Part shown: positions 61,831-64,000 of the stretch, one piece after another | How positions within the stretch are numbered: position 1 is the stretch's first letter | Layout: each line of letters starts with the position of its first letter | Origin: Panulirus ornatus | Lineage: Eukaryota > Arthropoda > Malacostraca > Decapoda > Palinuridae | Reading direction: 5' to 3' | Assembly (NCBI RefSeq): GCF_036320965.1 | Contig: NC_092235.1 | Span: forward strand, 27,367,476-27,431,475 | DNA: 64,000 nucleotides | Translations under genes and position numbers: made by a program | Notes under the pieces: generated by a model | Databases searched by the model: none | What the model was told of the DNA's origin: nothing | What the model saw: the letters and a program-made list of their open reading frames with translations, nothing else

Positions 61831-64000
61831 CTGTCATCATCATTATCATCATCATCATCATCATCATCATCATTGTCATCATCATCATCACAATCCGTAA
61901 CAAGCGATCACCTTACCCTGAGGGTCCTGAGGGCCACCTCCTTCCCCCTGCCAGTCTCCAGAGCTTGGACGACGCCAGCGTACGTCAGGGCGACTTCCCC
62001 CTTGGTCAGGCTCCTCTCGTTGATGTCTGACCTGTGGGCGGGTCAGGCAGGAAGAACGTCTGACACAGTCTGGAATTTCCTTCAGGGAAGGTGTCCCACA
62101 TGACTACATGATATGATCCACCAACAATGTATACCGAAGCCACATTGTGGTTCTTCTAACAGTATTTGCCTCATCCAAATACAATGTCTTAATCTCTTTG
62201 AAATTAATCGTTATTCTTAACTCTCCTTTTTATATTTTTTTAGACCTTTTTCATATCTTTAAACTCCCTGTGTCTTTCTTTGTTACTCCTCCCAATCACA
62301 CGCACCCTTTCCTTGCACATACCCAGCCCGCTAACTAACTGAGATGATGACTCGCTCACAGAAATGAATCAATTATTGTGGCAGAGACAGAGAGTATGGG
62401 AGTACCGACTGTGTCACGCCCCTGTGGTAGAAACAGGGACGGGGTTACCTACTGTGCTACGCCCCTGCGGAAGTACTGCGTCAGGTAGCTGGTGTGGTAG
62501 AGGCACTGGATCACAGCATTCATGTAGCAAGTGTTGCCCAGGTTCGGCAATCCTTGGTGAATTTCCTGAAAATATAGATACATCAGCCAGCATCACACAA
62601 ACCATCAAGTAATTAGGAAATACAGAATTAAGTTGGACATGTTATGATATACGACTTCCCTGACATTCACCACAAGGATGGCAGGAAACCTTTCCCTCCA
62701 GAGACCGTGTGTCAAGAGATCTTAAAGAGATCAGTTGTACAAATAATTGTTGAGGGAGTGTATGTACAGAGGAACCCTAAAGAGCAAAATATAGAAATCG
62801 TTTGTAAAAGACGGTTGTAAAGGATTGTTTATGTATACTAGTCTTTAAGGACCCCTTGTGTGAGTAAGTCTGAACAGACCAAGTGTTGTCAGACTTGCTT
62901 ATATACACTTGGAGAAAACGAAAAGGCTTGACTGTCTGGATATCTGCTTCTGAACCGTTTGTATAAACGAGACTTGAACTTACTATCTCTCGCTCGCGGA
63001 GCTAAGATGGCGTCACGACCCCAGACAGTACCTGAGATGGCGGGAGAGTCTTGCTGGTCGTTCCAGGGGCATGGTGAGACGGTCGTCCCGGGGCATGTGC
63101 AGGTTCCTCTAGTGAGAGTCGTCCTGGGGGAGACTTGGTGTCATATCCAGAGCCGTCGTGCAGGGGTCGTTCTGGTCCCAGGGCAGGGTCGTGGTGGGGA
63201 GGTCGTCCCGATCCCAGGGCAGGGTCGTGGTGGGGAGGTCGTCCCGATCCCAGGGCAGGGTCGTGGTGGGGAGGGCGTCCCGGTCCCAGGGCAGGGTCGT
63301 GTTGGGGAGGTCGTCCTGGTCCCAGGGCAGGGTCGTGGTGGGGAGGTCGTCCCGGTGTCAGGGCAGGGTCGTGGTGGGGAGGTCGTCCCGGTCCCAGGGC
63401 AGGGTCGTGGTGGGGAGGTCGTCCTGATCCCAGGGCAGGGTCGTGGTGGGGAGGTCGTCCTGATCCCAGGGCAGGGTCGTGGTGGGGAGGTCGTCCTGAT
63501 CCCAGGGCAGGGTCGTGGTGGGGAGGTCGTCCTGATCCCAGGGCAGGGTCGTGGTGGGGAGGTCGTCCTGATACCAGGGCAGAGTCGTGGTGGGGAGGTC
63601 GTCCCGGTCCCAGGGCAGAGTCGTGGTGGGGAGACCGTCCTGGTCTCAGGGCAGGGTCGTGGTGGGGAGGTCGTCCCAGTCCCAGGGCAGGGTTGTGGTG
63701 AGGAGGTGGTCCCGGTCCCAGGACAGGGTCGTGGTGGGGAGACCGTCCTGGTCCCAGGGCAGGGTCGTGGTGGGGAGGTCGTCCCGGTCCCAGGGCAGGG
63801 TCGTGGTGGGGTAGGCGTCCTAGTCCCAGGGCAGAGTCATAGCGTTCCTGGACACGACCAGAACCGTAGCGTCCCAGGACAGGGTCGTACCGTCCCTGGA
63901 CACGACCAGGACCATTGTGCTGGGATCGAACCGGGGGACGATCTACGACCTGGACGACGGAGACTCTGCTGAGGTCGTCCGACCACCCGTCGCTGCTCCA
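59194..64000 (-). CDS. USP-family ubiquitin/UBL-specific protease, N-terminus beyond the window
   Basis: Eight exons in the window: 64000-63032 (continues outside), 62565-62453, 62031-61917, 61713-61609, 61006-60566, 60370-60240, 59854-59780 and 59395-59194 (about 716 residues). The first exon is open throughout and holds a 12-residue repeat ([12 protein letters not shown]), about 18-19 copies, ending in LPPSQ. It joins in phase 0 to the Cys box [20 protein letters not shown] (nucleophile Cys at 62529-62527). Then come [45 protein letters not shown], the finger pair [28 protein letters not shown], and the His box [20 protein letters not shown] with YDDDFVKV, so catalytic Cys, His and Asp are all present. 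Exon 5 carries a roughly 75-residue low-complexity insert; its start is chosen from phase and the CAG|GAG acceptor at 61006. The hairpin after LSR is short in the minimal splice form. The likely role is removing a modifier or trimming the UBL tails beyond GG. Confidence 0.85.
59656..59800 (-). repeat. 36-37 bp repeat duplicating the USP exon 7 donor, about 4 copies
   Basis: On the minus strand the exon end GGCCACTGACCTGACC followed by CCCAG|GTAGGTC is repeated downstream as CACCAG|GTAGG units. Read-through meets TAG at once, so only the first donor keeps the USP frame. Confidence 0.85.
60035..60240 (-). repeat. 21-bp repeat duplicating the USP exon 6 donor, about 10 copies
   Basis: On the minus strand exon 6 ends CTTAGCAG|GTCAGTG, and each following 21-bp unit (GTCAGTGTTCTACCCCACCA plus G) recreates CCAG|GTCAGTG. 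The repeat is open in the USP frame (RSVFYPT heptads), so the exon could end at any copy. Confidence 0.9.
61115..61225. repeat. 20-bp tandem repeat, about 5 copies
   Basis: Units of TGATATCTGATGTTGTATGA in the intron between USP exons 4 and 5. Confidence 0.9.
61778..61890. repeat. (ATC)n microsatellite
   Basis: A nearly pure ATC trinucleotide run in the intron between USP exons 3 and 4. Confidence 0.97.
62032..62452. other. USP intron 2
   Basis: Bounded by donor CACA|GTAGGTAACC and acceptor CCCACAG|GTCAGAC on the minus strand. AT-rich, with no further exon seen. Confidence 0.6.
62566..63031. other. USP intron 1 within the window
   Basis: Bounded by donor CATCTCAG|GTACTG and acceptor TATTTTCAG|GAAATT on the minus strand. 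No further exon seen. Confidence 0.6.
63165..63835 (-). repeat. Coding 36-bp minisatellite in USP exon 1 of the window, about 18-19 copies
   Basis: Units read on the minus strand as CACCACGACCCTGCCCTGGG plus 16 further bases, encoding [12 protein letters not shown]. I checked the minus-strand frame unit by unit and saw no stop, whereas the [12 protein letters not shown] frame is stopped near 63822. The plus strand is also open (VPGQGRGGE), but only the minus frame splices in phase into a conserved USP exon. Confidence 0.85.

Noticed and set aside
62959..63972. Plus-strand 337-codon frame with [11 protein letters not shown] repeats
   Set aside because: It is the antisense shadow of the USP coding minisatellite. 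Only the minus strand joins in phase to conserved USP exons.

Overview
The window is eukaryotic and looks like a decapod crustacean or a close arthropod relative. It has split genes with GT-AG introns, very long AT, GA/CT and GT/CA runs, many kilobase-scale minisatellites, CCTAA-type (arthropod telomere-like) repeats and fossil retroelements. The species cannot be fixed from sequence alone.

Layout. Bases 1 to about 38,100 hold no gene that I can support. They contain microsatellites, minisatellites, a decayed non-LTR reverse transcriptase (about 23.7-24.6 kb), two interspersed repeats, a possible tRNA-type SINE, and three giant arrays: 46-bp units (17.8-21.3 kb), 25-bp units (27.0-30.5 kb) and 21-bp units (31.3-35.3 kb).

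Bases 38,883 to 64,000 form a compact cluster in which every recognisable gene belongs to ubiquitin-like conjugation. In order they are: a NEK-type protein kinase whose last exon is a ubiquitin-like (UBL) domain ending in a diglycine (-); a UBE2D/E-like E2 enzyme (-); a RING finger protein whose last exon is a second, related UBL with a diglycine tail (+); a full-length UBA1/UBA7-type E1 with catalytic Cys and UFD (+, one apparent frameshift); and a USP-family deconjugating protease (-, N-terminus off the right edge). The E2 and RING-UBL genes are divergent, the E1 and USP genes convergent. I assembled all exon structures by hand from splice consensus, reading phase and family conservation.

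Taken together, the locus carries modifier (twice, each fused to a signalling or ligase domain), activating enzyme, conjugating enzyme, ligase and protease. This could be a self-contained UBL pathway, analogous in content to ISG15 modules or to bacterial UBL/E1/E2/protease operons. That is inference: the E1 could also be the ordinary ubiquitin E1 of the animal.

A second theme is that exon-intron junctions of these genes are repeatedly duplicated in tandem (units of 21, 27-30, 33 and 36 bp, mostly multiples of three). This creates ladders of alternative splice sites, several of them in frame.
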